From assembly GCA_903862415.1 (NCBI GenBank), contig CAIOYD010000024.1, positions 62,001 through 126,000 on the forward strand: DNA of 64,000 bases. The letters are read 5' to 3'. A model generated the notes under the pieces. It made no database searches, was not told the DNA's origin, and saw only the letters and a program-made list of their open reading frames with translations. The position numbers were made by a program, and so were the translations under genes. Positions 8,961 to 18,645 of the stretch are shown here, piece by piece (positions within the stretch are counted from its first letter, which is position 1; every line of letters begins with the position of its first letter). This DNA is from an uncultured Oxalobacteraceae bacterium (GTDB lineage: Bacteria; Pseudomonadota; Gammaproteobacteria; Burkholderiales; Burkholderiaceae_D).

Positions 8961-10295
8961 TTATTTGCAGGCTGCTTCAATTTCAGCAATGGTTTTGGGG
9001 GTGTCCTGACTTAAATTCAGCGGACCCTGTTCGGTGACGATAATATCATCTTCAATGCGAATGCCGATATCCCAGAATTTTTCCGGCACACCTTTGGTCG
9101 GACGAATATAAATTCCGGGTTCTATCGTCAGTGCCATGCCAGCCTGTAACAGTCGATAAGGTTTTTCGGCATCGTCTGAGGGCGCCTGTGCTTCGCGATA
9201 ATTGCCGACATCATGCACATCCATGCCTATCCAGTGGCCGGTGCCATGCATGTAAAACTGGCGGAACGCATTGCTGCTGATGGCGTCGTCGAGTGAGCCA
9301 ACCTGATTTTTATCCAACAAACCGTGATCCAGCATGCCCTGGGTTAACACCCGCACGGCCGCATTGTGGCCATCGATATAACGAGTGCCGACGATGGCAT
9401 GTTGCAGCGCTGCGCTCTGGGCAGCGAGTACCAGTTCATACATGGCTTGTTGCGGCGCGCTGAATTTGCCATTGGCCGGAAAGGTGCGGGTAATGTCGGC
9501 GGCATAGCTGTCGAATTCACAGCCGGCATCGATGAGGATCAGATCGCCATCATCGATGCGCGCATTATTGGCGCCATAATGTAAAACACAGGCATTGGCA
9601 CCAGCAGCCACGATGGCATTGTAGGCCGGTGCCTGAGCGCCCTGGCGACGGAATTCATGCAACAATTCGGCTTCGAGTTCGTATTCATGCATGCCGGCAC
9701 GGGCGATATACATGGCGCGCTGATGGGCGACGGCCGAAATGCTGGCCGCACGTTGCATGAGTGCGATTTCGCCGGCGTCTTTAAATAAGCGCATTTCATT
9801 GAGCAGACAGTGCAGATCATAGGTCAGCGGCGGCGTGCGTGCTCCGCTTCTGGCTTTGTCGCGCACCGCTTGCAGACTGTGCTGCAGGTGACTGTCAAGC
9901 TGACAGCTGTGTCCCTGAGTGTGGAAAATGGCGGCGGCATCAGTCAGCCAGCCTGCCAGCAGGGTTTCCAGTGATTCGATCGGATAGGCGGCATCGAAAC
10001 CAAATTCGCTGCGTGCGGCATCCGGGCCAAAACGGAAACCATCCCAGATTTCACGTTCGGGATTTTTTTCGCGGCAAAACAGGATACTTTGGTTGGTTTT
10101 TCCGGCGATCAGCACCAATACCGCTTCCGGTTCCATAAAGCCGCTCAGATAATAAAAATAACTGTCATGCCGGAACGGAAAATAACAGTCGCTGTTACGG
10201 GTCATTTCCTGTGAAGTGGCCAGAATGGCGATGCCGCCACCGAGCGACTGCATCTGACTCAATAAAGCGGCGCGACGGCTGGAATAAGGTTTCAT
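8961..10295 (-). CDS. pepP: Xaa-Pro aminopeptidase
   Basis: A 444-residue M24B metallopeptidase, the normal length for PepP, which removes N-terminal residues ahead of proline. The N-terminal creatinase-like domain (FPFRHDSYFYYLSGFMEPEA) is followed by the pita-bread domain with the metal ligands in DAGCEFDSYAADITRTFP, HGTGHWIGMDVHD, LTIEPGIYI and GIRIEDDI. It is the third gene of a tight minus-strand unit amgK-murU-pepP-ubiH, with four-base gaps on both sides, so it is probably translated from the same transcript. Confidence 0.94.
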   Translation of the reverse strand: MKPYSSRRAALLSQMQSLGGGIAILATSQEMTRNSDCYFPFRHDSYFYYLSGFMEPEAVLVLIAGKTNQSILFCREKNPEREIWDGFRFGPDAARSEFGFDAAYPIESLETLLAGWLTDAAAIFHTQGHSCQLDSHLQHSLQAVRDKARSGARTPPLTYDLHCLLNEMRLFKDAGEIALMQRAASISAVAHQRAMYIARAGMHEYELEAELLHEFRRQGAQAPAYNAIVAAGANACVLHYGANNARIDDGDLILIDAGCEFDSYAADITRTFPANGKFSAPQQAMYELVLAAQSAALQHAIVGTRYIDGHNAAVRVLTQGMLDHGLLDKNQVGSLDDAISSNAFRQFYMHGTGHWIGMDVHDVGNYREAQAPSDDAEKPYRLLQAGMALTIEPGIYIRPTKGVPEKFWDIGIRIEDDIIVTEQGPLNLSQDTPKTIAEIEAACK

Positions 10296-10299
10296 AGAG

Positions 10300-11016
10300 T
10301 TATTTTTTCAGTGTGGACAGTGGGGCGTTGAGTTCGGCCAGACGTTGCGGAGTACCGACGTCGGTCCATGCGCAGGCAATCATTTCACCACCGAGCTGAT
10401 TGCGCCCGGCATAGTGATGAAACAGGGTGACCAGTTTGGCGCTTTCGCCGGGAGTAATGGAGGCAAACATTTCCGGACGATAAACGCCGATGCCAGTAAA
10501 GGTACAACGTGGTTCGCCCTGGTTCGACAGTCCCATCAGGTTGATGGCGAAATCTCCCTGCGGATGATGCGGTGGATTGGCGGTCATATACAGCCAGGCA
10601 ATATCACGTTTGTCATGCGGGTGTGGATTACCCCACATGTCATTGTCTTCGAGCGTATTGAGGCACTGGCTGAAGTTGAAATGCGGACAGTAGATATCGG
10701 CTGCCAGAGCCACAAAAGGCGCGTCACCCAGCAGCGGTAGTGCCTGAGCAATTCCTCCGGCCGTTTCCAGTGCGCTTGCCTCTGGTGAATACTGTAGCCG
10801 GGCGCCGAATTGGCTGCCATCGCCCAAGGTGTTTTCTATCATGTCACCCAGCCAGGCATGATTGATGACGATGTCGGTAATGCCGGCCTTGACCAGATTG
10901 AGTATGTGCCAGACGATTAGCGGTCGGCCACGGACTTTGAGCAGCGGTTTGGGGCAGTGTTCGGTCAGAGGCATCATGCGTTCGCCGCGACCGGCGGCCA
11001 GGATCATGGCTTTCAT
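10300..11016 (-). CDS. murU: N-acetylmuramate alpha-1-phosphate uridylyltransferase
   Basis: A 238-residue nucleotidyltransferase with the Rossmann-like start MKAMILAAGRGERMMPLTEH and CPKPLLKVRGRPLI, followed by ALAADIYC as the metal-binding Asp region. It matches MurU, which makes UDP-MurNAc from MurNAc-1-phosphate and UTP in the fosfomycin-bypassing recycling pathway of Pseudomonas and relatives. The assignment over a general sugar nucleotidyltransferase rests on the upstream amgK gene, two bases away, which encodes the kinase that supplies its substrate. Confidence 0.88.
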   Translation of the reverse strand: MKAMILAAGRGERMMPLTEHCPKPLLKVRGRPLIVWHILNLVKAGITDIVINHAWLGDMIENTLGDGSQFGARLQYSPEASALETAGGIAQALPLLGDAPFVALAADIYCPHFNFSQCLNTLEDNDMWGNPHPHDKRDIAWLYMTANPPHHPQGDFAINLMGLSNQGEPRCTFTGIGVYRPEMFASITPGESAKLVTLFHHYAGRNQLGGEMIACAWTDVGTPQRLAELNAPLSTLKK

Positions 11017-11018
11017 GG

Positions 11019-12074
11019 TTAAAAGGTATAGCCTATTTGAGGTTTGTTGTCATCGAGTTCGTCCAGCAGGCGCAGCAGCGGGATCAACGTGTTGTAACGC
11101 TGTGCGGTTTTGCGTACATAGGAAATCACTAAAGGCAGATCGGCCAGGTAAGCCGGTTTGCCGTCGCGGTAAGCCAGACGGCAGAAAATACCGAGAATTT
11201 TCAAATGGCGCTGCAAACCCATGAATTCGAAGTCGCGGTAAAAGCTGTCGATATCGGTATTGATCGGCAAGCCGGCATGACGCGCACGTTCCCAGTAGCG
11301 GATAGCCCAGTCAAGCACCTGCTCTTCATCCCATTCGATGTAGGCGTCGCGTAACAGCGAGACCAGATCGTAGGTGATCGGGCCATACAGGGCACCCTGA
11401 AAATCGATAATGCCGGGATTGCCTGCGGCCATGACCATCAAATTGCGTGAATGGTAATCGCGGTGTACATAGACTTGCGGCTGTGCCATGGTGTTAGCCA
11501 GTATCTGTTCAAATACTTTATCCAGACTGGTTTGTTGCGCCGGGGTGAGTGTGGCGCCCAGATGCTGTTTGATAAACCATTCGGGAAACAGCTGCAGTTC
11601 TTTCATCTGCGTGGCGCGGTCATATTCGGGCAGGGTCTCGGGTTGGCTGTGCAGCTGAATTTGCACCAGACTGTTGATGGCATCCATATACAGTTGTTGG
11701 GCGCTGTCCTGATTGAGCAGATGGGAATACATCGTGGTCCCAAGATCGCTTAACAGTAAAAATCCCTGCTCTGTCTGGCTGGCGTAAATCAGCGGCACTG
11801 TGACGCCGGTGGCGCCAAAGAGTTCGGCAACCTGAATAAACGGCCGTACATCTTCCTGTGGCGGCGGGGCATCCATAAGGATAAATGTGCCGCCATTACT
11901 GTCGTTGATACGGAAATAACGCCGGAAACTGGCGTCAGCCGAAGCGGGTCGCAAGGTGTCGGCCAGGAGTGAAAAGTCCGTCAGTGTGGCAATCCAGTCA
12001 AGTATTAAAGGCATGCGCTCATCGTCGGCTGGCGCGGAAGTGGTAGTAATTTGCTTATTTTCAGTGGAAGTCAT
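11019..12074 (-). CDS. amgK: N-acetylmuramate/N-acetylglucosamine anomeric kinase
   Basis: A 351-residue aminoglycoside-phosphotransferase-fold kinase. HRDYHSRNLMV is the catalytic loop and IIDFQGALYGPITYDLVSLL the metal-binding Asp block. AmgK phosphorylates MurNAc and GlcNAc at the anomeric position during peptidoglycan recycling, and MurU uses the product. The gene heads amgK-murU-pepP-ubiH and is divergent from lptD, the arrangement known from Pseudomonas putida. The 97-base gap to lptD must hold both promoters. Confidence 0.88.
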   Translation of the reverse strand: MTSTENKQITTTSAPADDERMPLILDWIATLTDFSLLADTLRPASADASFRRYFRINDSNGGTFILMDAPPPQEDVRPFIQVAELFGATGVTVPLIYASQTEQGFLLLSDLGTTMYSHLLNQDSAQQLYMDAINSLVQIQLHSQPETLPEYDRATQMKELQLFPEWFIKQHLGATLTPAQQTSLDKVFEQILANTMAQPQVYVHRDYHSRNLMVMAAGNPGIIDFQGALYGPITYDLVSLLRDAYIEWDEEQVLDWAIRYWERARHAGLPINTDIDSFYRDFEFMGLQRHLKILGIFCRLAYRDGKPAYLADLPLVISYVRKTAQRYNTLIPLLRLLDELDDNKPQIGYTF

Positions 12075-12121
12075 GGTGCTATTTATCTAATTCTATTGAA
12101 GTTGTAAGGGAAATTCGGCCA

Positions 12122-12141
12122 GTTCCCCTATAATAGGGAAC
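12122..12141 (+). promoter_or_regulatory. Candidate lptD promoter inside a small palindrome
   Basis: TATAAT at 12129-12134 is centred in the inverted repeat GTTCCC...GGGAAC (12122-12127 with 12136-12141), 38 bases before the lptD start. A TTGTAA at 12102-12107 would give a 21-base spacer, which is too long, so the -35 is unclear. The symmetric arms around the -10 could be an operator for a dimeric repressor or chance. Confidence 0.35.
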
Positions 12142-12171
12142 TTATTTTTTCAAACACAGCCCAGCTCAGAC

Positions 12172-14613
12172 ATGCTTCAAATAATGCGTCGTGGTTCCCT
12201 ATTATCTCATTTGTCGCCTTCCTTGCTCAGTAAAATGAGTTTGGCAGTTCTGGCAACCTTCAGCGCTCCGTCTTTTTCTGCAGATAACGGTCAGACCGAA
12301 TCAGTGGCGGCGTTACCGGGGATGGGTGTGTTCAATGCATTGACGCTGCAGGCAGGTCTGGCCGAAATCGTGGCCGCAGCCAGAATCCCTTCCGCCCTCA
12401 ATGCCATGGACACGATGAGTGCCGCACTGACGGATGCCAAAGTCATTACGGTGCGGGCAGAGCAAATGACCGGAAGACCGGAGCGGGTCTTGCATCTTGA
12501 TGGCCAGGTTGAGTTGGTGCGCGGCACCTCCACTCTTAATGCCGATCAGGCGGAATATCATGCGGTTGAAGATATCGTCGTCGCCAGCGGCAACGTACAA
12601 ATGTTGCGCAATAAAGATTGCTACAGTGGCGACAACTTTCAGATGCAGATGGATACCGGCGAAGGTTTTTTAACCAATCCGGTCTACAAGCTGGAAAAAA
12701 ACAATGCCCAGGGCTATGCCACCCGCATGGATTTTATCGACAAAGATCAGTCGGTGGTGCAAAGCGGTATTTATACTACCTGCGAAGGCACCAAGCCGGA
12801 CTGGTATATGCGTTCTTCGCGCCTTGATCTTGATACCGGCAGTGATGAGGGTGTGGCGCGCAACGGCGTGGTGTTTTTTAAGGATGTACCCATACTTGGC
12901 TCGCCGTGGATTTCATTTCCGATTTCAGATAGTCGTCGCTCTGGCGTGTTGCCACCGGAATTTTACAGTTCAACTGCCACCGGTTCACAGGTTGTTGTGC
13001 CGTACTATTTTGATATTGCCCCCAATCGCGACGCCACCCTTTTCCCGGCCTATTTCGCCAAACGGGGTGAGCAGCTGGGTTTGGAATATCGCTATATTGA
13101 CCCGACCTATAGCGGCATTACCCATTTTGAAGTCAATCCGAAAGATCAGCAGACCGGAACCGATCGTTACTCGCTGGGCGTGATTCATAAAGAAGTCCTG
13201 TTGCCAGGATTGTCTATGGATTTGAATTACAACCGCGCCTCCGATGATCAATACGCAGTTGATTATTCGCATTCGATTACGGCCAGCTCGCAACATTTGC
13301 TGCCGCAAATTCTGGTGCTTTCCTATGGCCAGGCATTTTGGTCTGCCGGAGTGATGGCGGCCCGTTATCAAGTTTTGCAAGATGCCAACAAGGATATCGG
13401 GGTTCCCTATCAAACCATGCCAAAATTGTTTGCTCATGCTGGCAGAATTGATGATTTTGGCGGATTTGACTGGACCGTTGACACCGAATACGCCAATTTT
13501 TCCCATCCGACTTCAGTCAATGGTGAGCGCATCGTGGCGCAGCCGCAGATTTCTTATCCGATCTTGGGGACCTACTATTTTGTTACCCCCAAATTTTCTT
13601 ATCACTTAAGTGAGTACAAACTGGGAGAAAATCTGACCGCAGGTAATCCGGCTGATCCGGTTTTGTCAGTGCCGACTTTTTCTGTCGACAGTGGTCTGTA
13701 CTTTGAACGTGACACCAGCATGTTTGGCCGTTCCTTGACCCAGACGCTGGAGCCACGGTTGTTTTATGTAAAAACACCCTATCGTGATCAGACCAAGATT
13801 CCTGAATTTGATACCGGCCTGTCGGATTTGAATTTTGCCCAGATTTTTACCGAAAACCGGTTTTCCGGTTCAGACCGGGTAGCCGACGCCAATCAGTTGA
13901 CGGCCGGCTTGATTTCCCGTGCCATCGAAGCCGATGGTCAGGAAAGAATCCGTTTCGCCATTGCCGAGCGCTTCAGTTTTGCCCAGCCGGTGGTGGTGGA
14001 TTATCCGCTGTATGTGACCAGTGTGGTCAATGGCACCCAGACTGTGTATACCACCCATTCGACGCTGCCGAGCCGGTCCGATTTTATTTTCGCAGCGAAT
14101 GGCAAGCTGGCAGGTGACTTTTCCATCGATGCGGCCTGGCAATACAGCCAGAGTCAGCAAAGTACCGGACAGATGAGTTACGGCTTTAAATGGCAACCAG
14201 CCCCGATGCAGGTCGTCAATGCCGAATACCGTTTTCAGCATACCAGTCAGGTTGACCCGGAAGGTATGAAGCAGGTCGATGTTTCAGCCCAGTGGCCGAT
14301 CGCGTCGCGTTGGTATGGCGTGGCACGCACCAACTATTCGATTAAGGACCGGCGCATATTAGATGGACTAGTTGGCCTTGAGTACAAGCAGGATTGCTGG
14401 ATCTTCCGCGCCGTGGCGCAGCGTTACGTTGTGCCTTCGACGGTGGCAACCATCACCTCGAGTGCCACCACCACACTGTTTTTCCAGCTTGAACTCAATG
14501 GCTTGTCACGTATTGGCACCAACCCGCTGGAAGTGCTTAAACGCAGTATTTCTGGTTATCAACCAATTAATCAGCCGACAACTCAGCCGAGTTATCAGCA
14601 GAATAATTTTTAA
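12172..14613 (+). CDS. lptD: LPS-assembly protein LptD
   Basis: An 813-residue outer-membrane beta-barrel that inserts lipopolysaccharide into the outer leaflet, working with LptE. The hydrophobic N-terminus (LLSKMSLAVLATFSAPSFSA) is an export signal. Residues about 85-200 form the OstA/LptA-like jellyroll (VELVRGTSTLNADQAEYHAV), and the rest is barrel with many aromatic strands; it contains SWISFPISDSRRSGVLPPEF-like conserved sequence. Cysteines occur in NKDCYSG, YTTCEGT and KQDCWIF, consistent with the inter-domain disulfides of LptD. It leads lptD-surA-pdxA-rsmA, and SurA is the chaperone for LptD assembly. Confidence 0.95.
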   Translation: MLQIMRRGSLLSHLSPSLLSKMSLAVLATFSAPSFSADNGQTESVAALPGMGVFNALTLQAGLAEIVAAARIPSALNAMDTMSAALTDAKVITVRAEQMTGRPERVLHLDGQVELVRGTSTLNADQAEYHAVEDIVVASGNVQMLRNKDCYSGDNFQMQMDTGEGFLTNPVYKLEKNNAQGYATRMDFIDKDQSVVQSGIYTTCEGTKPDWYMRSSRLDLDTGSDEGVARNGVVFFKDVPILGSPWISFPISDSRRSGVLPPEFYSSTATGSQVVVPYYFDIAPNRDATLFPAYFAKRGEQLGLEYRYIDPTYSGITHFEVNPKDQQTGTDRYSLGVIHKEVLLPGLSMDLNYNRASDDQYAVDYSHSITASSQHLLPQILVLSYGQAFWSAGVMAARYQVLQDANKDIGVPYQTMPKLFAHAGRIDDFGGFDWTVDTEYANFSHPTSVNGERIVAQPQISYPILGTYYFVTPKFSYHLSEYKLGENLTAGNPADPVLSVPTFSVDSGLYFERDTSMFGRSLTQTLEPRLFYVKTPYRDQTKIPEFDTGLSDLNFAQIFTENRFSGSDRVADANQLTAGLISRAIEADGQERIRFAIAERFSFAQPVVVDYPLYVTSVVNGTQTVYTTHSTLPSRSDFIFAANGKLAGDFSIDAAWQYSQSQQSTGQMSYGFKWQPAPMQVVNAEYRFQHTSQVDPEGMKQVDVSAQWPIASRWYGVARTNYSIKDRRILDGLVGLEYKQDCWIFRAVAQRYVVPSTVATITSSATTTLFFQLELNGLSRIGTNPLEVLKRSISGYQPINQPTTQPSYQQNNF

Positions 14614-14746
14614 AAATGGTGCGATAAATAGCGTCGCTGGCCTTAGTTTTGCTATGATGAGTCACTTTTTGCTGTAGTCCTGAATTTTTTTGTCGTCCGC
14701 TTACCGGAGTTAATAAGTGTTTGAATTCACTGAATTAGTTTGCCCT

Positions 14747-16066
14747 ATGAAACGTCTCGTTATCCTTGCCTCCATCACTGTTGCTCTTGGGGCGGGCAGC
14801 GTTTTTGCCGCCGATGCGCCTTCAGGTGGTCAGCCAGCCAGTGTGCCCGTCAATGGTATTGCGGTCGTCGTCAATGATGAAGTTATCACCAAACAGGAAT
14901 TGGCTGACCGGATCAAAACCATTGAGCAGCGTTTAAAAGCGCAGGGCGTGGCGTTGCCTTCGCATAGCGAATTGCAGACGCAGGTGATCGAACGTATGAT
15001 CGTCGAAAAAGCCCAGCTGCAGCTCGCACATGATAATGGCTTGCGTGTCGATGATGTCATGCTTGACCGTGCACTGATGCGCATGGCCGAACAAAACAAA
15101 ATGAGTTTGCAGGTATTCCGCAACCAGATTGAAAAAGACGGTGCTTCCTACGCGCAATTCCGCGAAGGCGTGCGCGATGATATTCTGATGCAGCGTGCCC
15201 GTGAGCGTGAAGTCGACAGTAAAGTTCAGGTGTCTGAATCGGAAGTGGATAATTATCTGTTGGCACAAAAAACCGATGCGCCGAAAAACCAGGAAGTCGA
15301 ACTCTCGCACATCATGGTGCGCATTCCTGAAAATGCCACTCCGGAAATGCTTGCCAAACTGCGTGCCCGTGCAGAAGGTGTATTGCAGCAGGTAAAATCA
15401 GGCGGTGATTTCAGCAAACTGGCGGCTACATTTTCGGATTCTTCAGAAGGTTTAAAAGGCGGCTCACTGGGCTGGCGTCAGCTTGACCGCTATCCGCAGT
15501 TATTTATCGATGCCATCCTTAACCTCAAAGAAGGTCAGGTTGCCAACCTGATTAAAAGCCCGAATGGGTTTCATATTTTAAAGCTGACCGGACGTCGGAC
15601 AGTAGATCAAAGTGCTGCCGGGATTGCGCAATTCCATGTGCGCCATATTCTGCTGCGTATCACGCCTACTCTGACTAAAGAACAGGCGATCCATAAGCTT
15701 GAAGAATTCAAACAGCGACTGGAAAACAATGGTGCCAAATTTGAAGATCTGGCACAGGCTTTTTCGAATGATTCTTCTGCCGCCAAAGGTGGTGACCTCG
15801 GCTGGATTTATCCTGGTGATGTGCAGGAATTTGATCCCGTTATCAACGCCATGAAAGACGGCCAGATCAGCGATCCGGTAGAAACTGCGGCCGGTATGCA
15901 TTTAATCCAGCTGTTGGGACGTAAAAATGATGAAGCCTCACTGGAACGTCAGCGGCAAATGGCGCGTCAGGTGATTCGTGAACGTAAAATGGATGAAGCC
16001 AATTCTGACTGGCAGCGCCAATTGCGTGACCGTGCCTATGTGGAAATCCGCAGGGACGATAAATAA
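14747..16066 (+). CDS. surA: Periplasmic chaperone and peptidyl-prolyl isomerase SurA
   Basis: About 439 residues: signal peptide [21 protein letters not shown], an N-terminal chaperone domain ([15 protein letters not shown]-like, here [14 protein letters not shown]), then two parvulin domains ([11 protein letters not shown] at about 185 and [12 protein letters not shown] at about 300) and a short C-terminal helix. It escorts outer-membrane proteins, including LptD, through the periplasm. I chose the ATG at 14747 because it begins a clean signal peptide. A GTG at 14717 with a better-placed GGAG would add ten residues, including two Glu, before it, so the true start is open. Confidence 0.94.
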   Translation: MKRLVILASITVALGAGSVFAADAPSGGQPASVPVNGIAVVVNDEVITKQELADRIKTIEQRLKAQGVALPSHSELQTQVIERMIVEKAQLQLAHDNGLRVDDVMLDRALMRMAEQNKMSLQVFRNQIEKDGASYAQFREGVRDDILMQRAREREVDSKVQVSESEVDNYLLAQKTDAPKNQEVELSHIMVRIPENATPEMLAKLRARAEGVLQQVKSGGDFSKLAATFSDSSEGLKGGSLGWRQLDRYPQLFIDAILNLKEGQVANLIKSPNGFHILKLTGRRTVDQSAAGIAQFHVRHILLRITPTLTKEQAIHKLEEFKQRLENNGAKFEDLAQAFSNDSSAAKGGDLGWIYPGDVQEFDPVINAMKDGQISDPVETAAGMHLIQLLGRKNDEASLERQRQMARQVIRERKMDEANSDWQRQLRDRAYVEIRRDDK

Positions 16067-16077
16067 GCCGTGACCCG

Positions 16078-17076
16078 ATGAGCAATTCCCTACCTGTGCT
16101 GGCAATCACGGTTGGCGAGCCTGCCGGCATCGGTCCGGAAATCGCTCTGCGGACTGCCTGGGACTATCGGCGGCAATGCCGCAGTGTGCTTATCGGCGAT
16201 CTGGATTTTTTGCGTGAGCTTGCTAACCGGATAGATCCGGCGATACAGCTGACGACGGCGGCACAAACTGATGTTCTGCAGGTGTTGCACAGCCCACTGG
16301 CCTGCCCAGTGATTGCCGGACAACTCGATGCACGCAATGGACTGGCCGTGCTTAATACGCTCGATCTGGCCATACAGGGCGCCCTCGATGGCCATTTTGA
16401 TGCCATCGTCACGGCGCCACTGCAAAAATCCACCATTAACGCCGCCGGAGTGGTTTTTTCTGGCCATACCGAATACCTGGCTGAAAAAACCAATACTGCC
16501 AAAGTGGTCATGATGCTGGCCAATCTGTCGGAAGATCAGCATCCTTTGCGTGTGGCGCTGGCAACCACCCATTTGCCCCTGCGTGCCGTGGCCGATGCGA
16601 TCAATGTTGCTGAACTCAGTCAGATCATCGCGATTCTGCACAGTGCGCTACAGCGTCAGTTTGGTATTGCTCAGCCAGTGATCCTGGTCGCCGGACTCAA
16701 TCCGCATGCCGGTGAAAACGGTTATCTGGGACGCGAAGAAATCGACATTATTGAACCGGTGATCGCTGCCGCCCGTGCGCAACACATGGATGTGCGCGGA
16801 CCTTATCCGGCCGATACCCTGTTCCAGGAAAAATATCTGACCCAGGCCGATTGCGTACTGGCGATGTATCACGATCAGGGCTTGCCGGTACTTAAATACG
16901 CCAGTTTTGGCCGCGCCGTCAATATTACCCTGGGCTTGCCCATCATCCGGACTTCGGTCGATCACGGCACGGCACTCGACATTGCTGCCCGCGGTCTCGG
17001 TCTGGCCGATACCGGCAGCATGCAGCAAGCCATGCTGGCTGCCATCCGAATGACTAAAACGAGAATAACTCCATGA
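16078..17076 (+). CDS. pdxA: 4-hydroxythreonine-4-phosphate dehydrogenase
   Basis: A 332-residue enzyme of pyridoxal-phosphate synthesis that oxidises 4-phosphohydroxy-L-threonine with [18 protein letters not shown] is the N-terminal signature, and the metal-binding histidines are seen in [19 protein letters not shown] and [12 protein letters not shown]. It starts eleven bases after surA and overlaps rsmA by four bases (ATGA), the classic surA-pdxA-rsmA order of proteobacteria. Confidence 0.95.
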   Translation: MSNSLPVLAITVGEPAGIGPEIALRTAWDYRRQCRSVLIGDLDFLRELANRIDPAIQLTTAAQTDVLQVLHSPLACPVIAGQLDARNGLAVLNTLDLAIQGALDGHFDAIVTAPLQKSTINAAGVVFSGHTEYLAEKTNTAKVVMMLANLSEDQHPLRVALATTHLPLRAVADAINVAELSQIIAILHSALQRQFGIAQPVILVAGLNPHAGENGYLGREEIDIIEPVIAAARAQHMDVRGPYPADTLFQEKYLTQADCVLAMYHDQGLPVLKYASFGRAVNITLGLPIIRTSVDHGTALDIAARGLGLADTGSMQQAMLAAIRMTKTRITP

Positions 17077-17840
17077 AACACATCGCCCGCAAACGGTTTG
17101 GTCAAAATTTTTTAACTGACGCACTCGTGCTCAATGACATTATCCGCACCATCGATCCACAACCCCAGGATGCCATGGTGGAAATCGGCCCCGGTCTGGC
17201 GGCTATGACCCGGTTGCTGATCAAAGGCGTGGACCATCTGCACGTTGTCGAACTCGATCGTGATCTGGTGACCCGGCTGAATAAAGAGTTTGACCCGAAA
17301 AAACTGACAGTGCATGCCGGTGATGCACTCAAATTTGATTTCAGCCAGATTCCGGTACCTGCGGGACAAAAATTGCGCGTGGTGGGCAATTTACCTTACA
17401 ACATTTCCAGCCCGTTATTATTTCATCTGGCCGAGATTGCTCCGCTGGTACAGGATCAATTTTTCATGCTGCAAAAAGAAGTGGTGGAACGCATGGTAGC
17501 GAGCCCGGGCACCAAGGCTTTTGGTCGTCTGTCGGTGATGCTGCAGTGGCGCTACCACATGGATCTGATGTTTATTGTTCCGCCAACCGCGTTTGATCCG
17601 CCACCCAAAGTCGAATCCGCCATCGTGCGCATGATACCCAAGGCCCAGCCACTGATGTGCGATGAGCACAAGTTGCAGGTAACCGTGACCAAAGCATTTT
17701 CGCAACGTCGCAAGGTGGTGCGCAACTGTGTGGCCGGCATGTTTACCGAAGCGCAGTTAATTCAGGTCGGTATAGATCCGCAGTTGCGTCCGGAAGCCAT
17801 CGGGTTAGAACACTACGTGGCGCTGGCGAATTTGTTGTAG
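17073..17840 (+). CDS. rsmA: 16S rRNA (adenine1518-N6/adenine1519-N6)-dimethyltransferase
   Basis: A 255-residue KsgA/RsmA methyltransferase that dimethylates two adjacent adenines in the 3' hairpin of 16S rRNA late in small-subunit assembly. Motifs are the start [11 protein letters not shown], the SAM loop [14 protein letters not shown], and the catalytic [12 protein letters not shown]. The start overlaps the pdxA stop, suggesting translational coupling. It ends convergently with the metalloprotease gene with only a two-base gap. Confidence 0.96.
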   Translation: MKHIARKRFGQNFLTDALVLNDIIRTIDPQPQDAMVEIGPGLAAMTRLLIKGVDHLHVVELDRDLVTRLNKEFDPKKLTVHAGDALKFDFSQIPVPAGQKLRVVGNLPYNISSPLLFHLAEIAPLVQDQFFMLQKEVVERMVASPGTKAFGRLSVMLQWRYHMDLMFIVPPTAFDPPPKVESAIVRMIPKAQPLMCDEHKLQVTVTKAFSQRRKVVRNCVAGMFTEAQLIQVGIDPQLRPEAIGLEHYVALANLL

Positions 17841-17841
17841 G

Positions 17842-18627
17842 TTAAAACTCCGGCAGCGACTTCAAGCCCAGTAGTTTCAATTCGTGGCGCGCGGCCAGAT
17901 AATCCGGGAACACTTGTTCCACTTTGGCCCAGAAGCGCACACTGTGATTCATTTCGTGTAAATGCGCCAGTTCGTGCGCGATCACATAATCAATGAGGTG
18001 CTGATTAAAATGGATCAGTCGCCAGTTGAGCCGAATTTTCCCGGCGCTGTTGCAGGAGCCCCAGCGGGTATTGGCACTGGTGAGGGTAAAAGAATGATAG
18101 CTCACACCCAGCAATTGGGCAAAATGCGGCAGCCGTTCACTGAAGTTGCGGCGCGCCTGTTTCATCAAACTGGCATGCACATGTTTTTTACACAGCGCCG
18201 GACTGGCGTCTGACGGTAAATTCAGGAACAGAGTCGCCGTTTCGGCATCGAAGTGGCCGGGGTCGCCAAACTGAATCTGTACCGGCTGACCCAGTAGTGG
18301 CACGGTAGCGCCGGCCTGCCAAAGGGTGGTGTCAGCAACAGGCACTGCCGGGCGCTCTTGTTGCTCACGTAATTTGCTTAAAATCCAGCGCTGCTTACTG
18401 ACGATGGCGGCTTCAATTTCTTTGATACCAACCCAGCGCGGCGCAGTAATGCGCAAACCGTTGTCGGTAATTAAAAAGCCGATGCTGCGACGTTTCGAGC
18501 GCAGCAGTTGATAGTGCAGAAATTGCGATTCCAGCTGCACACCGCGCACTTTTGGCGCCACCGGCGTTTTGCTGGCGACCGGAGGTGCGAATAGCTTTTC
18601 AAATAAATCAAACTGTAAAAAATTCAT
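17842..18627 (-). CDS. YgjP/SprT-like zinc metallopeptidase
   Basis: A 261-residue protein with HELAHLHEMNHSVRFW, an HExxH zinc site with a third His downstream (YgjP-type M48/DUF45 family), and an N-terminal half rich in basic beta-strands (LRSKRRSIGFLITDNGLRIT). The ATG at 18627 is preferred to a TTG at 18633. It has no signal peptide. The substrate is unknown; the family is widespread and this gene regularly follows plsC in Burkholderiales. Confidence 0.82.
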   Translation of the reverse strand: MNFLQFDLFEKLFAPPVASKTPVAPKVRGVQLESQFLHYQLLRSKRRSIGFLITDNGLRITAPRWVGIKEIEAAIVSKQRWILSKLREQQERPAVPVADTTLWQAGATVPLLGQPVQIQFGDPGHFDAETATLFLNLPSDASPALCKKHVHASLMKQARRNFSERLPHFAQLLGVSYHSFTLTSANTRWGSCNSAGKIRLNWRLIHFNQHLIDYVIAHELAHLHEMNHSVRFWAKVEQVFPDYLAARHELKLLGLKSLPEF

Positions 18628-18645
18628 CGACAAGGCAAGTCCAAC

